NCBI RefSeq assembly: GCF_003065605.1
Contig: NZ_CP026952.1
Span: 806,001 to 870,000 of the forward strand
Source of the DNA: Aeromicrobium chenweiae
GTDB lineage: Bacteria; Actinomycetota; Actinomycetes; Propionibacteriales; Nocardioidaceae
Length of the DNA: 64,000 bases
Reading direction: 5' to 3'
The notes under the pieces are model-generated. The model was not told the origin of the DNA. It worked only from the letters and a program-made list of their open reading frames with translations, and ran no database searches. The position numbers and the translations under genes are program-made. The stretch's first letter is position 1, and each line of letters opens with the position of its first letter. Positions 31,309 through 40,698 of the stretch are shown piece after piece.

Positions 31309-32399
31309 CCATCACCACAGATCCCGCCACCACGGCCACGCGCACCTACGCGTCGTACGCCAAGCCGCTGTGGCAGCGCGTCATCGCGACCCGCGAGTTC
31401 GCGGTCATCGCCCTGCTGCTGATCGTGTTCTTCTACTCCCGCAGCGAGGTGCCGGCGTTCGACGGCCCGCTGACGGTCTACTACCTGCTGCTCGACCTCG
31501 CGCCGATCCTGCTGATCGCGCTGCCGATGACGCTGATCATCATCACCGGTGAGATCGACCTCTCGGTCGCGAGCACGGTGGGCCTCAGCAGCGTGCTGGT
31601 CGGCGACCTGCACCAGCACGGCTGGTCGATCCCGTCCGCGGCGATCGCCGCGATCGTGGTCGGCATCCTGTGCGGGGCGTTCAACGGCTTCCTCGTCGCG
31701 TACGTCGGACTGCCGTCGCTGGCCGTCACGATCGGCACCCTGGCGCTCTACCGCGGTCTCGCGGTCGGCATCCTCGGCACCACGGCCGTCACGGACTTCC
31801 CCGAGAAGTGGACGGACCTGGCCAAGGAGCGCATCGGCGACAGCAGCTATCCGGTCATCATCATCCCGTTCCTGGTGCTCGCGATCTTCTTCGTGCTCCT
31901 GCTGCACTTCACGTCGTTCGGCCGCGGTGTCTTCGACATCGGACTGAACGACGAGGCCGCCCACTTCTCGGGCGTCAACGTCGCCCGGACCAAGTTCCTG
32001 CTGTTCGTCATGGCCGGCGCCGTCTCGGCGTTCGCGGGCGTCTACTTCACGCTGCGGTTCGGCAGCGCGCGCGGCGACAACGCGACCGGCATGGAGCTGC
32101 GCGTCATCGCTGCGGTCCTGCTGGGCGGTGTGTCGATCTTCGGCGGACGCGGTGCGCTCCACGGCGTCATCGCGGGCGTCCTGCTGATCGGCGTCATCTC
32201 GAGTGCCCTGCGCCTCGAGGACGTCACGGACAACATCATCAACATCATCATCGGACTGCTCCTCGTGATCTCCGTGATGTCCACCAGCTTCCTGTCCGTG
32301 GTAACTCGGGCGACGACAGGGATCAAGAAACGGGGCGGCTCTCGCCCCGACGAGCGCCAGCAGCTGGCGTCAGCTCACACCGAAGGGAAGAACGAATGA
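31305..32399 (+). CDS. rhaQ: Rhamnose ABC transporter permease 2
   Basis: The second CUT2 permease (364 residues), with ITGEIDLSVASTVGLSS and GGVSIFGGRGALHGVIAGVLL at the positions matching its partner. Together they make a heterodimeric channel. The C-terminus is a hydrophilic 40-residue tail rich in Arg, Ser and Gln. It ends in an ATGA overlap with the binding-protein gene. Confidence 0.88.
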   Translation: MTITTDPATTATRTYASYAKPLWQRVIATREFAVIALLLIVFFYSRSEVPAFDGPLTVYYLLLDLAPILLIALPMTLIIITGEIDLSVASTVGLSSVLVGDLHQHGWSIPSAAIAAIVVGILCGAFNGFLVAYVGLPSLAVTIGTLALYRGLAVGILGTTAVTDFPEKWTDLAKERIGDSSYPVIIIPFLVLAIFFVLLLHFTSFGRGVFDIGLNDEAAHFSGVNVARTKFLLFVMAGAVSAFAGVYFTLRFGSARGDNATGMELRVIAAVLLGGVSIFGGRGALHGVIAGVLLIGVISSALRLEDVTDNIINIIIGLLLVISVMSTSFLSVVTRATTGIKKRGGSRPDERQQLASAHTEGKNE

Positions 32400-33430
32400 A
32401 GTTCAACAAGAAGAGGGCCAGCGCCCTGACGGCACTCGTGGCCAGCGCTGCGCTCGCGCTGTCCGCCTGTGGCGGCGGCAGCGACAGCGACGGCGGCGGC
32501 AGCGGCAGCGACGGCAAGTCCGTCTCGGTGACCTTCCTGCCCAAGAACCTGGGCAACCCGTACTTCGACACCAGCGACAAGGGTGGCAAGGCAGCGGTCA
32601 AGGAGTTCGGCGGCAAGTTCGCCGAGGTCGGTCCGCAGGAGGCCAGCCCCGACGCGCAGGTCCCGTTCATCAACACCGCCGCGCAGCAGGGCGTCAACGC
32701 GCTCGTCGTGTCGGCCAACGACCCCAAGGCGATCGGTGACGCGCTGGACGAGGCGCGCGAGGCCGGCACCAAGGTCGTCACGTTCGACTCCGACGTCGAG
32801 CCGCAGTTCCGCGACCTGTTCATCAACCAGGCCAGCGCCGAGGGCATCGCCAAGGTGCAGGTCAAGATGATCGCCGAGCAGATCGGCGACAAGGGCCAGG
32901 TCGCGATCCTGTCGGCCGCGGCCAACGCGACCAACCAGAACACGTGGATCGACCTCATGAAGAAGGACCTCGCGGCCAACCACCCCGACATCGAGGTCGT
33001 CGACACCGTCTACGGCAACGACGACGACCAGACGTCGTTCGACAAGACGTCGGCGCTGCTGCAGAAGTACCCGAACCTCAAGGGCATCATCTCGCCCACG
33101 ACCGTCGGCGTCGCCGCGGCCGCGCGCTACGTGTCCGACTCGGACTTCAAGGGCAAGGTCAAGGTCACCGGTCTCGGCACGCCGAACCAGATGCGTGAGT
33201 ACGTCAAGAACGGCACCGTGGACGCGTTCGCGCTCTGGAACCCCGAAGATCTCGGCTACCTCGCCGCCTTCGCCGCCAAGGCGCTCGTCGACGGCGACAT
33301 CACCGGCAAGGAGGGTGACAAGTTCACCGCCGGCAAGCTCGGTGACTACACCGTGGGCAAGGACGCGACCGTCCTCCTGGGCGATCCGTTCGAGTTCAAC
33401 AAGGACAACATCGGCGACTTCGACTTCTGA
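32396..33430 (+). CDS. rhaS: Rhamnose ABC transporter substrate-binding lipoprotein
   Basis: This 344-residue protein has a lipobox LSAC with the lipidated Cys at residue 25, a Gly/Ser/Asp linker, then a type I periplasmic-binding fold. The start of the mature domain, VTFLPKNLGNPYFDTSDKGG, is characteristic of RhaS-type rhamnose binders. It would capture rhamnose at the outer face of the membrane. GAAGGGAAG is its ribosome site. A strong hairpin after the gene may raise its transcript level over the downstream genes, as is usual for binding proteins. Confidence 0.9.
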   Translation: MKFNKKRASALTALVASAALALSACGGGSDSDGGGSGSDGKSVSVTFLPKNLGNPYFDTSDKGGKAAVKEFGGKFAEVGPQEASPDAQVPFINTAAQQGVNALVVSANDPKAIGDALDEAREAGTKVVTFDSDVEPQFRDLFINQASAEGIAKVQVKMIAEQIGDKGQVAILSAAANATNQNTWIDLMKKDLAANHPDIEVVDTVYGNDDDQTSFDKTSALLQKYPNLKGIISPTTVGVAAAARYVSDSDFKGKVKVTGLGTPNQMREYVKNGTVDAFALWNPEDLGYLAAFAAKALVDGDITGKEGDKFTAGKLGDYTVGKDATVLLGDPFEFNKDNIGDFDF

Positions 33431-33443
33431 GTCGATGTCCCAC

Positions 33444-33476
33444 GCCCGGCCGGCAGCTGCGTGCCGCCGGCCGGGC
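33444..33476 (+). terminator. GC-rich hairpin after rhaS
   Basis: GCCCGGCCGGC pairs over 11 bases with GCCGGCCGGGC, 11-base loop, no T run. It could be a partial terminator or an RNA-stabilising end between the transporter genes and rhaM. Confidence 0.6.
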
Positions 33477-33512
33477 ACCCCCTCACTTCCCCCTCGGCGA
33501 AAGGCCACATCG

Positions 33513-33857
33513 ATGCGTCGCGTCTGCTTCCAGCTCCAGGTCAAGCCCGACCGGATCGAGGAGTACAAGCAGCGCCACGCCGCCGTCTGGCCCGACATGC
33601 TCCGGGCGCTGGCCGACACCGGCTGGCACAACTACTCGCTCTTCCTGCGCCCCGACGGACTGCTGATCGGCTACTTCGAGACGCCGTCGTTGCAGGACGC
33701 GCAGGAGGGCATGGCGCGCACCGAGGTCAACGGACGCTGGCAGGCCGAGATGGCCGAGTTCTTCGTCGACCTGGGCGACGCAGCCCCCGACACGGGCTTC
33801 CTGGAGCTCGAGGAGGTCTTCCACCTCGAGGACCAGCTGGACGGTCCCGCTGCCTGA
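33513..33857 (+). CDS. rhaM: L-rhamnose mutarotase
   Basis: RhaM interconverts alpha and beta anomers of L-rhamnose so the isomerase always has substrate. The 114-residue length is typical. The start RRVCFQLQVKPDRIEEYKQRH with its catalytic His, the following VWPDMLRAL and the Trp-rich GWHNYSLFLRPDGLLIGYFE are diagnostic. GCGAAAGG precedes the ATG. It can be read from the transporter promoter past the hairpin. Called rhaU in rhizobia. Confidence 0.93.
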   Translation: MRRVCFQLQVKPDRIEEYKQRHAAVWPDMLRALADTGWHNYSLFLRPDGLLIGYFETPSLQDAQEGMARTEVNGRWQAEMAEFFVDLGDAAPDTGFLELEEVFHLEDQLDGPAA

Positions 33858-33890
33858 CTTCCGCTGCTGGCGGGATGCACGACCTTGTGA

Positions 33891-33904
33891 TTGAATCGAT
33901 TTAA
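33891..33904 (+). promoter_or_regulatory. Predicted rhamnose LacI operator (rhaI operon)
   Basis: TTGAATCGATTTAA lies 43 bases before the rhaI ATG. Its TTG is in frame with rhaI and again mimics a start codon. It implies a second promoter for rhaI-rhaEW-rhaB. Confidence 0.75.
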
Positions 33905-33947
33905 CGCGCAGGCGCCGAGCGGCGCCGCGGAACGAGAGAAGCAGACG

Positions 33948-35111
33948 ATGACGACTTTCAGCGCGATCAGCGCGCAGCTCGCAGGACAGGCCATCGAGGT
34001 CCCCTCCTGGGCGTACGGCAACTCCGGCACGCGGTTCAAGGTGTTCGGCTCGGCCGGCACCCCGCGCACGGTGGAGGAGAAGATCGCGGACGCCGCGACA
34101 GTCAACCGCTTCACCGGTCTCGCGCCGCTCGTCTCCCTGCACATCCCGTGGGACCTGGTCGACGACTTCGGCGCCCTCCGCCGCTACGCCGAGGACCTCG
34201 GCATCGGCCTGGGCACGATCAACTCCAACACGTTCCAGGACGACGACTACAAGCTCGGCGCCCTGACGCACACCGACAAGCGGATCCGCCAGAAGGCGAT
34301 CGACCACCACCTGGCGTGCATCGACGTCATGGACCAGACCGGCTCGCGCGACCTGAAGATCTGGCTCGCCGAGGGGACCAACTACCCGGGCCAGGGCGAC
34401 ATGCGCGGCCGGCAGGACCGCCTCGCCGAGTCGCTCGCGACCATCTACGATCGCATCGGCGACGACCAGCGCCTCGTGCTGGAGTACAAGTTCTTCGAGC
34501 CGGCGTTCTACCACACCGACGTCCCGGACTGGGGCACGTCGTACGTGCAGGTGGCCGCCCTCGGCGAGAAGGCGTTCGTCTGCCTCGACACCGGCCATCA
34601 CGCGCCGGGGACGAACATCGAGTTCATCGTCGCGCAGCTCCTGCGCCTCGGGAAGCTCGGATCGTTCGACTTCAACAGCCGCTTCTACGCCGACGACGAC
34701 CTGATCGTGGGAGCGGCGGACCCGTTCCAGCTGTTCCGCATCATGGTTGAGGTCGTCCGCGGCGGCGGCTACGGCCCCGACAGCGACGTCGCCTTCATGC
34801 TCGACCAGTGCCACAACATCGAGAAGAAGATCCCGGGCCAGATCCGGTCGGTCCTGAACGTGCAGGAGATGACCGCTCGTGCCCTGATGCTCGACAACGC
34901 CGCGCTGCAGCAGGCGCAGGACGAGGGCGACGTGCTGGGCGCGAACGAGATCTTCATGGACGCGTTCTACACCGACGTCCGTGCCGACCTCGCCGCCTGG
35001 CGCGAGGAGCAGGGACTGCCGGCGAACCCCATGCGGGCGTACGCCGAGAGCGGTTACCAGGAGCAGATCGAGGCCGAGCGCGTCGGCGGCACCCAGGCCA
35101 GCTGGAACTAG
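33948..35111 (+). CDS. rhaI: L-rhamnose isomerase (RhaI type)
   Basis: It converts L-rhamnose to L-rhamnulose. The 387-residue protein is a TIM-barrel sugar isomerase of the RhaI branch, which is unrelated in close sequence to E. coli RhaA; metal ligands lie in segments such as EYKFFEPAFYHTDVPDWG, CLDTGHHAPG and FDFNSRFYADDDL. GAGAGAAG precedes the ATG at 33948. The next gene, rhaEW, follows after 16 bases. The family is clear from these blocks and from context. Confidence 0.9.
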   Translation: MTTFSAISAQLAGQAIEVPSWAYGNSGTRFKVFGSAGTPRTVEEKIADAATVNRFTGLAPLVSLHIPWDLVDDFGALRRYAEDLGIGLGTINSNTFQDDDYKLGALTHTDKRIRQKAIDHHLACIDVMDQTGSRDLKIWLAEGTNYPGQGDMRGRQDRLAESLATIYDRIGDDQRLVLEYKFFEPAFYHTDVPDWGTSYVQVAALGEKAFVCLDTGHHAPGTNIEFIVAQLLRLGKLGSFDFNSRFYADDDLIVGAADPFQLFRIMVEVVRGGGYGPDSDVAFMLDQCHNIEKKIPGQIRSVLNVQEMTARALMLDNAALQQAQDEGDVLGANEIFMDAFYTDVRADLAAWREEQGLPANPMRAYAESGYQEQIEAERVGGTQASWN

Positions 35112-35127
35112 GACACAGGACACTCAC

Positions 35128-37179
35128 ATGACACTGAACACATCAACGTCCGGCACAGCAGCAGAGCTGATCGCCCGGTCCAACCGACTCGGCAGCGATC
35201 CGAGGAACACCAACTACGCGGGAGGCAACACCTCCGCGAAGGGCACCGAGACCGACCCCGTCACCGGCGAGGACGTCGAGCTGCTCTGGGTCAAGGGATC
35301 CGGCGGCGACCTCGGCACGCTCAAGGAGCAGGGCCTGGCCGTCCTCCGACTCGACCGCATGCGCGCGCTCGTCGACGTCTACCCGGGCGTCGAGCGCGAG
35401 GACGAGATGGTCGCGGCGTTCGACTACTGCCTGCACGGCACGGGTGGCGCCGCGCCGTCCATCGACACCGCGATGCACGGCCTCGTCGACGCCGCGCACG
35501 TCGACCACCTGCACCCCGACTCCGGCATCGCGATCGCGACCGCCGCGGACGGCGAGCAGCTGACCGCGACGATCTTCGGCGGGAAGGTCGTGTGGGTGCC
35601 GTGGCGCCGTCCCGGCTTCCAGCTCGGGCTCGACATCGCCGAGATCAAGGCCAAGAACCCGGACGCGATCGGCTGCATCCTCGGCGGCCACGGCATCACC
35701 GCGTGGGGCGACACGTCCGACGAGGCGGAGAAGAACTCGCTGTGGATCATCGAGACCGCCGCGGCGTACATCGCCGAGCACAGCACGGTCGAGCCGTTCG
35801 GTCCCACGCTGGACGGCTACGCGCCGCTGCCCGAGGCCGAGCGTCGCGCGAAGGCGGCTGCGCTCGTCCCGACGATCCGGTCGATCGCCTCGCAGGACAA
35901 GCCGATGGTCGGACACTTCGCCGACAGCGACGTCGTCCTGGACTTCCTGGCCTCCTCGGAGCACCCGCGCCTGGCCGCCCTCGGCACCAGCTGCCCGGAC
36001 CACTTCCTGCGCACCAAGGTCAAGCCCCTCGTGCTCGACCTGCCGTCCGACGCGTCCGTCGAGGACTCGATCGCCCGCCTGCGTGAGCTGCACGTCGCGT
36101 ACCGCGAGGACTACCAGGCGTACTACGACCGCAACGCGGTCGCGGACAGCCCGGCGATCCGTGGTGCGGACCCGCTCATCGTGCTCGTGCCGGGCGTCGG
36201 CATGTTCAGCTTCGGCAAGGACAAGCAGACCGCCCGCGTCGCCGGTGAGTTCTACGTCAACGCGATCAACGTGATGCGTGGCGCTGAGGGCCTGTCGACG
36301 TACGCGCCCATCGACGAGTCGGAGAAGTTCCGCATCGAGTACTGGGCGCTCGAGGAGGCCAAGCTCCAGCGCATGCCGGCGCCGAAGCCCCTCGCGACCC
36401 GGATCGCCCTGGTGACCGGTGCCGCGTCCGGCATCGGCAAGGCCATCGCCAAGAAGCTCGCCTCGCAGGGTGCGGTCGTCGCGATCGCGGACCTGGACCT
36501 GGAGAAGGCACAGGCCGCCGCCGCCGAGATCGGCGGCACGGACGTCGCGATCGGCGTCCAGGCCGACGTGTCCGACGAGGACGCCGTCCAGGCGGCCGTC
36601 GACGCGACGCTGCTGGCCTTCGGCGGACTCGACCTCGTCGTCAACAACGCGGGGCTGTCGCTGAGCAAGTCGCTGCTGGACACGACCGTCGCGGACTGGG
36701 ACCTGCAGCACAACGTGATGGCCAAGGGCTCGTTCCTGGTCTCGCGCAGCGCGGCGAAGGCGCTCATCGAGCAGGGGCTCGGCGGCGACATCGTCTACAT
36801 CTCCAGCAAGAACTCGGTGTTCGCCGGGCCCAACAACATCGCGTACTCCGCGACCAAGGCCGACCAGGCCCACCAGGTGCGCCTGCTGGCCGCCGAGCTC
36901 GGTGGCCACGGCGTCCGGGTCAACGGCATCAACCCCGACGGGGTCGTGCAGGGCTCGGGCATCTTCTCCAGCGGCTGGGGCGCCAACCGCGCCGCCGTGT
37001 ACGGCGTGGAGGAGAAGGACCTGGGTGCGTTCTACGCCCAGCGCACGCTGCTCAAGCGCGAGGTCCTGCCGGACCACGTCGCGAACGCGGTGTACGCGCT
37101 GGTCGGCCCCGACCTGACCCAGACCACCGGTCTGCACATCCCCGTGGACGCCGGCGTCGCCGCCGCGTTCCTCCGATAG
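35128..37179 (+). CDS. rhaEW: Bifunctional rhamnulose-1-phosphate aldolase / lactaldehyde dehydrogenase
   Basis: The 683-residue fusion has an N-terminal class II aldolase domain (about 1-400) with the zinc-binding HVDHLHPDS and the start NYAGGNTSAKGTE, and a C-terminal SDR domain (about 425-683) with VTGAASGIG, NNAG, the Ser-rich YISSKNS and YSATK. Characterised RhaEW proteins split L-rhamnulose-1-phosphate into DHAP and L-lactaldehyde and oxidise the latter to L-lactate in the same polypeptide. The reading frame stays open upstream of the ATG at 35128 but runs over rhaI, so the shorter start is right. It is followed by rhaB after 8 bases. Confidence 0.93.
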   Translation: MTLNTSTSGTAAELIARSNRLGSDPRNTNYAGGNTSAKGTETDPVTGEDVELLWVKGSGGDLGTLKEQGLAVLRLDRMRALVDVYPGVEREDEMVAAFDYCLHGTGGAAPSIDTAMHGLVDAAHVDHLHPDSGIAIATAADGEQLTATIFGGKVVWVPWRRPGFQLGLDIAEIKAKNPDAIGCILGGHGITAWGDTSDEAEKNSLWIIETAAAYIAEHSTVEPFGPTLDGYAPLPEAERRAKAAALVPTIRSIASQDKPMVGHFADSDVVLDFLASSEHPRLAALGTSCPDHFLRTKVKPLVLDLPSDASVEDSIARLRELHVAYREDYQAYYDRNAVADSPAIRGADPLIVLVPGVGMFSFGKDKQTARVAGEFYVNAINVMRGAEGLSTYAPIDESEKFRIEYWALEEAKLQRMPAPKPLATRIALVTGAASGIGKAIAKKLASQGAVVAIADLDLEKAQAAAAEIGGTDVAIGVQADVSDEDAVQAAVDATLLAFGGLDLVVNNAGLSLSKSLLDTTVADWDLQHNVMAKGSFLVSRSAAKALIEQGLGGDIVYISSKNSVFAGPNNIAYSATKADQAHQVRLLAAELGGHGVRVNGINPDGVVQGSGIFSSGWGANRAAVYGVEEKDLGAFYAQRTLLKREVLPDHVANAVYALVGPDLTQTTGLHIPVDAGVAAAFLR

Positions 37180-37187
37180 GACACCGC

Positions 37188-38600
37188 ATGAGCCCCGTCT
37201 CCGTCGCCGCCATCGACCTCGGCGCCTCCAGCGGCCGTGTCATGGTCGGCGACGTGGGGCCGGGGCACCTCGAGCTGCGCGCCGTCGCGCGTTTCGCCAA
37301 TGAGGTCGTCACCCTCCAGGGCGGCCTTCACTGGGACCCCCTCGAGCTCTACCGGCATGCTCTCAGCGGACTGTGGACAGCCGCGAGCCAGTCACCCGAC
37401 GGGCTCGGGAGCGTGGCGGTGGACTCGTGGGCGGTCGACTACGCCCTCATGCGGGACGACCGCATGCTGGGCGTGCCGTTCCACTACCGGGACGAGCGGA
37501 CGACCGCGGGCGTGGAGCGCATCCACGCCCGCGTGTCGCCCGCAGAGCTCTACGCCCGTAACGGCCTGCAGTTCCTGCCGTTCAACACGATCTACCAGCT
37601 CGCCGTCGACCCCCTCGTGGCCGACGCCGACCGGATGCTCCTGATCCCCGACCTGGTCGGCTACTGGCTGACCGGGCGCTCGGCGACGGAGCTGACCAAC
37701 GCCTCGACCACGGGGCTGCTCGACCCGCGCACCGGCGCGTGGGACCTCGACCTCGTCGGGCGCGCTGGCCTCTCGCCCGCGATCCTGACCGACCTCGTCG
37801 CCCCGGGCGACACGCTGGGCCCCGTGACCCGAGAGGTGGGGGAGCGCATCGGCGCCCCCGGCCTGGACGTCACGGTGGTCGGCTCGCACGACACCGCGTC
37901 CGCCGTCGTCGGCGTGCCCATGCAGACCGACGACGCCGCGTACATCTCCTGCGGCACCTGGGGTCTCGTGGGCGTCGAGCTGGACGCCCCGGTGATGACC
38001 GAGGACGCCCGCGCGGCCAACTTCACGAACGAGGGCGGCGTCGACGGCCGTACCCGCTTCCTCACGAACGTCATGGGCACCTGGCTGCTCAGCGAGACCC
38101 TGCGCCAGTGGCAGTCCGAGGGCGACAGCGTCGCGCTGCCGGACATCCTGCGTGCGGCCGCCGACGTCACGGACGACGTCCCGGTCTTCGACGTGCAGGA
38201 CCCCCGTTTCATGCCGCCGGGCGACATGCCGACCCGCATCGCCGACTGGTGCGCCGAGCGCGGTGTGCGTGCTCCCGCCGGGAAGGCCGCCCTGGTCCGC
38301 AGCATCGTGGAGAGCCTCGCGCAGGCGTTCGCGGCCGCGCTGGACCAGGCCGAGAAGCTCTCCGGCCGCACGATCCGCGTCGTCCACGTGGTCGGTGGCG
38401 GGTCCCTGAACCATCTGTTGTGCCAGGCCACGGCCGACCGCAGCGGGCGTCCGGTGCTCGCCGGCCCGGTCGAGGCGACCGCGCTGGGCAACGTCCTGGT
38501 GCAGGCCCGGGCCCTGGGTGCCGTCGGCGGCACCCTCGAGGACATGCGCGCCCTCATCGCCGCGACGCACGACCTCGTCCGCTTCACCCCCCGCAGCTGA
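37188..38600 (+). CDS. rhaB: Rhamnulokinase
   Basis: RhaB phosphorylates L-rhamnulose at C1 with ATP. The 470-residue FGGY-family kinase starts VAAIDLGASSGRVMVGDV (phosphate-binding loop) and has VDSWAVDYAL, the substrate Asp in VVGSHDTASAVVG and the C-terminal ATP site HVVGGGSLNHLLCQ, all of the RhaB subtype. It closes the catabolic operon and ends at a long palindrome shared with the convergent lactate dehydrogenase gene. Confidence 0.94.
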   Translation: MSPVSVAAIDLGASSGRVMVGDVGPGHLELRAVARFANEVVTLQGGLHWDPLELYRHALSGLWTAASQSPDGLGSVAVDSWAVDYALMRDDRMLGVPFHYRDERTTAGVERIHARVSPAELYARNGLQFLPFNTIYQLAVDPLVADADRMLLIPDLVGYWLTGRSATELTNASTTGLLDPRTGAWDLDLVGRAGLSPAILTDLVAPGDTLGPVTREVGERIGAPGLDVTVVGSHDTASAVVGVPMQTDDAAYISCGTWGLVGVELDAPVMTEDARAANFTNEGGVDGRTRFLTNVMGTWLLSETLRQWQSEGDSVALPDILRAAADVTDDVPVFDVQDPRFMPPGDMPTRIADWCAERGVRAPAGKAALVRSIVESLAQAFAAALDQAEKLSGRTIRVVHVVGGGSLNHLLCQATADRSGRPVLAGPVEATALGNVLVQARALGAVGGTLEDMRALIAATHDLVRFTPRS

Positions 38601-38710
38601 CCCCCGAGCGGCGCACCCCGGCCCGCGAGTGGCGCAGAAGTGGACGACACGCCGTCCCAAAACCTTCGTTCTGCGCCACTCGCGGTCCTGTTTGCGCCGG
38701 TCGGGGTCAG
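38597..38710. terminator. Second long palindrome over the stops of a convergent pair
   Basis: CGCGAGTGGCGCAGAA (38624-38639) pairs with TTCTGCGCCACTCGCG (38669-38684); a looser outer stem joins CTGACCCC next to the rhaB stop with GGGGTCAG at the lldD stop. The loop contains CGACACGCCGTC (38645-38656), also present in the element at 5602-5683. Confidence 0.75.
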
Positions 38711-39945
38711 GGGCGGGGGCGGGGGATGAGGCGCTCCAGCTGGGTGACGTGGGCAGGCTCGAGCTCGGCGATCGAGGACGCACCGAGCAGCTTCATGGTG
38801 CGGACGATCTCGTCCTCGAGGATCGCGATGGTGCGGTCGACGCCGGCGCGGCCACCGGCCATCAGGCCGTAGAGGTAGGCACGGCCGATCAGCGAGAAGT
38901 CGGCGCCGAGCGCAGCGGCGGCCACGATGTCCGCGCCGGACATGATGCCCGTGTCAACGCCGATCTCGAGGTGGGCGCCGACCTCGCGCTTGACCTCGGG
39001 CAGCAGGTGGAACGGGATGGGCGCGCGGTCGAGCTGGCGTCCGCCGTGGTTCGACAAGATGATGCCGTCGACGCCCTGGGTCGCGAGCTGCTTGGCGTCC
39101 TCGACGTTCTGCACGCCCTTGACGACGATCTTGCCGGGCCAGATCTCCCGGATCACGTCGAGATCGGCGTACGAGATCGTGGGGTCCATCGCGGAGTCCA
39201 GCAGCTCGCCGACGGTGCCTCCGGTCGAGCTCAGCGAGGCGAACTCCAGCTTGGGCGTGGTGAGGAAGTCGAACCACCACCACGGACGGACCGCGGCGTT
39301 CACGATCGTGCGCAGCGAGATCTGCGGCGGGATGGAGAACCCGTTGCGCTTGTCGCGCAGGCGTGCGCCGGCCACGGGGGTGTCGACGGTGAACTGAAGC
39401 GTGTCGAACCCGGCGGCGGCGGCGCGGCGGGTGAGCTCGTAGGAGATCTCCCGGTCGCGCATGACGTACAGCTGGAACCAGTTGCGGCCGTGGGGGTTCG
39501 CGGCCTTCACGCCCTCGATCGACGTCGTGCCGAGCGTCGACAGGGTGAAGGGGATGCCGGCGGCGCCTGCCGCGCCCGCGCCGGCGACCTCACCCTCGGT
39601 CTGCATGAGGCGGGTGAAGCCGGTCGGCGCGATCGCGAACGGCAGCCGGGACGGTCCGCCGAGGATCGTGGTGGACGTGTCGACGTCCTGCGCGGGGCGC
39701 AGCACGCGCGGGCTGAACTCGACGTCCTCGAAGGCCTGGCGCGCGCGAGCCAGCGACAGCTCGCCCTCGGCGGCGCCGTCGGTGTAGTCGAACGCCGCCT
39801 TCGGGGTGCGGCGCTGGGCGATGCGCCGCAGGTCGTGGATCGTGAGGGCCGCCTCGAGCCGGCGGCGCTTGGGGCTGAGCACCGGCTTCTTGAACTTGAG
39901 CAGGTCGAAGACCTCGTGCGGACGGGGGAACTGGCGCTGCACCAT
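38707..39945 (-). CDS. lldD: FMN-dependent L-lactate dehydrogenase / alpha-hydroxyacid oxidase
   Basis: The 412-residue protein is a TIM-barrel flavoenzyme. [29 protein letters not shown], the FMN-binding Lys in [10 protein letters not shown] and the catalytic His in [10 protein letters not shown] followed by the Arg-Gly FMN phosphate region are all present. It would oxidise L-lactate to pyruvate, which fits the lactate made by RhaEW next door. The ATG at 39945 has AAAGGTGAT 4 bases before it; the GTG at 39954 is less likely. It lies just downstream of an FCD-type GntR regulator gene and is probably its target. Other 2-hydroxyacids remain possible. Confidence 0.88.
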   Translation of the reverse strand: MVQRQFPRPHEVFDLLKFKKPVLSPKRRRLEAALTIHDLRRIAQRRTPKAAFDYTDGAAEGELSLARARQAFEDVEFSPRVLRPAQDVDTSTTILGGPSRLPFAIAPTGFTRLMQTEGEVAGAGAAGAAGIPFTLSTLGTTSIEGVKAANPHGRNWFQLYVMRDREISYELTRRAAAAGFDTLQFTVDTPVAGARLRDKRNGFSIPPQISLRTIVNAAVRPWWWFDFLTTPKLEFASLSSTGGTVGELLDSAMDPTISYADLDVIREIWPGKIVVKGVQNVEDAKQLATQGVDGIILSNHGGRQLDRAPIPFHLLPEVKREVGAHLEIGVDTGIMSGADIVAAAALGADFSLIGRAYLYGLMAGGRAGVDRTIAILEDEIVRTMKLLGASSIAELEPAHVTQLERLIPRPRP

Positions 39946-39950
39946 CTGGA

Positions 39951-40601
39951 TCACCTTTCGTGGGTGGCGTCGTAGTGGGCGACCAGGCGGTCGCGGGAGG
40001 CAAGGACGTGGGCGCGGGCGAGGCGGCCGGCCGACTCCACGTCGCCGGCGGCGATCGCGTCGAGGATCGACTGGTGGTCGGCAGCGACCTCCTCGGCCGA
40101 GCGCAGCCCGTGGGCCTCGACCTGGGCGATGCCCAGCTCGATCTCGCCCATGAGCAGGTCGTGCAACCGGGGGAGGCGCGTCGAGGTCGTGCCGCGCACG
40201 AGGGCACGGTGGAAGGCGATGTCGCGCCCGGCGTACGACGCGTCCGCGGAGAGGTCGAGCAGCGCGCGGTTGGCCTCGCGCGCCTCCGCGGGGGCCGCCG
40301 AGGCCGCGGCCAGCAGCTCGACAGCGGTGGCCTCGATCGCCGCGCGGGTCACGAACAGGTCGTCGATGTCGTCGCGGCCCAGGCGGCGCACGCGGGCCGC
40401 GTGGTGCGGTTCGCGCGTCAGGAGGCCGTCGGCGACCAGCCGGTCGATCGCGATGCGTGCCGTGGGGCGGGCGACGGCGTACGTCGTGGCGACGTGGGCC
40501 TCCGTCACGGCGGACGCGGGCTCCAGCTCGCGGCGCAGGATCGCCTCGCGCAGGGCTGCGACGACCGCGTCGGGGCGGACCGCGGCATCGGTCGAGGGCA
40601 T
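39951..40601 (-). CDS. GntR-family regulator, FCD/FadR subfamily
   Basis: This 216-residue protein has an N-terminal winged helix (about 10-70, [22 protein letters not shown], with [15 protein letters not shown] as recognition region) and an all-helical FCD effector domain (about 80-205) with the metal-site Asp/His pattern DIAFHRALV. Members such as LldR respond to lactate or related acids. It overlaps the reading-frame start region of lldD with a 5-base gap to the preferred start, so the pair forms an operon. A perfect palindrome 15 bases upstream is the likely autoregulatory site. Confidence 0.87.
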   Translation of the reverse strand: MPSTDAAVRPDAVVAALREAILRRELEPASAVTEAHVATTYAVARPTARIAIDRLVADGLLTREPHHAARVRRLGRDDIDDLFVTRAAIEATAVELLAAASAAPAEAREANRALLDLSADASYAGRDIAFHRALVRGTTSTRLPRLHDLLMGEIELGIAQVEAHGLRSAEEVAADHQSILDAIAAGDVESAGRLARAHVLASRDRLVAHYDATHER

Positions 40602-40616
40602 GGGAGCGACGCTACC

Positions 40617-40633
40617 AGATTGTCAGACAATCT
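40617..40633. promoter_or_regulatory. Predicted FCD-GntR operator
   Basis: AGATTGTCAGACAATCT is a perfect 17-base palindrome around one central base; its core TTGTCAGACAA fits the TNGTNNNACNA pattern known for FCD regulators. It lies between the regulator gene and the divergent hydroxyacid dehydrogenase gene. Confidence 0.7.
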
Positions 40634-40686
40634 GTGGTGAGCCGCCGACGGACGGACGTCCTGTCGCTTCTTCGGGCGCGGCCCTG

Positions 40687-40692
40687 CATGAT
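40687..40692 (+). promoter_or_regulatory. -10-like hexamer before the hydroxyacid dehydrogenase gene
   Basis: CATGAT lies 6 bases before the ATG at 40699, a leaderless layout. Confidence 0.3.
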
Positions 40693-40698
40693 CGAGTC

